A DNA stretch of 44,148 nt, from positions 93,365 through 137,512 of the forward strand of contig WELB01000209.1 in assembly GCA_009602725.1 (NCBI GenBank). Reading direction: 5' to 3'. A model generated the notes under the pieces. That model did no database searches and was not told the DNA's origin. It saw only the letters and a program-made list of their open reading frames with translations. Positions 43,887-44,148 of this stretch are shown here, piece by piece. The translations under genes and the position numbers were made by a program. This DNA is from Spirogloea muscicola. Its lineage: Eukaryota > Streptophyta > Zygnematophyceae > Spirogloeales > Spirogloeaceae. Position 1 is the first letter of the stretch, and every line of letters starts with the position of its first letter.

Positions 43887-44148
43887 CGTTGCCCCATGCA
43901 CTCGACCAAGGTGGTGCTGTGGGCCAAAACGGTTGCGGCGACGGCAACAGCGGCGGCGCCGGCGGCGGCGGCGCAGGAGGCCGGGCCGACGGCGAGGACG
44001 ACGACGAGGACGAGGATCCGGGAGCGAGGCTCCGGCGCGCCAGGTGCGGGGCTGCTCATCGGCCACCGCCCGAGCGCTGCAAATCCCAGGGCGCGGGCAG
44101 CCGCGGCGGGAGCGGGCGCCGCATGGCCGAGGGCGCCGGGCCGGGGCG
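43480..44148. promoter_or_regulatory. CpG-rich 5' region of the MUT9-like kinase gene
   Basis: CG-dense DNA covers exon 1 of the kinase and continues to the window end, with GGC/GAC triplet runs at 43930-44030. The downstream exons become CpG-poor from about 43300 onward. It is the promoter/first-exon island by position. Confidence 0.5.

Noticed and set aside
43887-44066. 60-residue N-terminal extension of the kinase from the ATG at 44066
   Set aside because: Arg-run sequence from triplet repeats; related kinases begin at MPELR, so 43886 is preferred.

Overview
The window is nuclear DNA of a photosynthetic-lineage eukaryote, most likely a green alga (Chlorophyta, probably trebouxiophyte-like). 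The reasons are intron-dense genes with plant-type closest relatives by motif (PHT4/ANTR anion transporter, MUT9-like casein-kinase-1 kinase, plant-type 3-hydroxyisobutyrate dehydrogenase), degenerate TTTAGGG/CCCTAAA telomere-type repeats, TGTAA boxes downstream of some stop codons (the usual green-algal poly(A) signal), and many fragments of a LINE retrotransposon. There is no operon, CRISPR array or bacterial signal. All gene models were assembled by eye from exon fragments; outer boundaries are firmer where a start or stop is named.

Layout: (1) 1-123 is a pure A run, probably an artefact. 124-1461 (+) is phosphatidylglycerophosphate synthase lacking its 5' end. 2089-5258 (-) is a PHT4/SLC17 anion transporter. 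(2) 5253-7507 is an insertion zone with a foldback repeat, a decayed LINE (reverse transcriptase plus a restriction-like endonuclease region) and LINE tails. (3) 8010-11441 (-) is serine hydroxymethyltransferase and 12503-15289 (+) is ALG8; they are divergent with repeats between them. (4) 15620-16560 holds LINE tails and a tandem duplication. (5) 17155-19325 (+) is a multi-KH RNA-binding protein, convergent with 19760-22417 (-), a 3-hydroxyisobutyrate dehydrogenase. (6) 22700-23800 is repeats; 24880-about 26770 (-) is a GH16 glycoside hydrolase/transglycosylase. (7) 27240-34200 is about 7 kb of nested repeats: LINE tails, foldbacks, telomere-like tracts and a minisatellite of about 110-bp units. 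(8) About 34322-38221 (+) is a GT90-type glycosyltransferase, convergent with 39073-43886 (-), a MUT9-like kinase.

The genes do not form one pathway. They cover plastid or mitochondrial phospholipid synthesis (PGP synthase), anion transport, one-carbon metabolism, N-glycan assembly (ALG8), RNA binding, valine catabolism, cell-wall or extracellular glucan remodelling (GH16), Golgi/ER glycosylation (GT90) and chromatin/light signalling (MUT9-like kinase). The most distinctive features lie outside the genes. One LINE family has a restriction-like endonuclease region and an almost invariant C-terminal end (SDLxLLTRxY then stop) that is followed by several unrelated 3' tails. A short GGCTGG...CAGCC hairpin is scattered more than 20 times. 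First exons sit in CpG-rich islands while gene bodies are CpG-poor. A foldback repeat appears to supply the start codon of the PHT4 gene.
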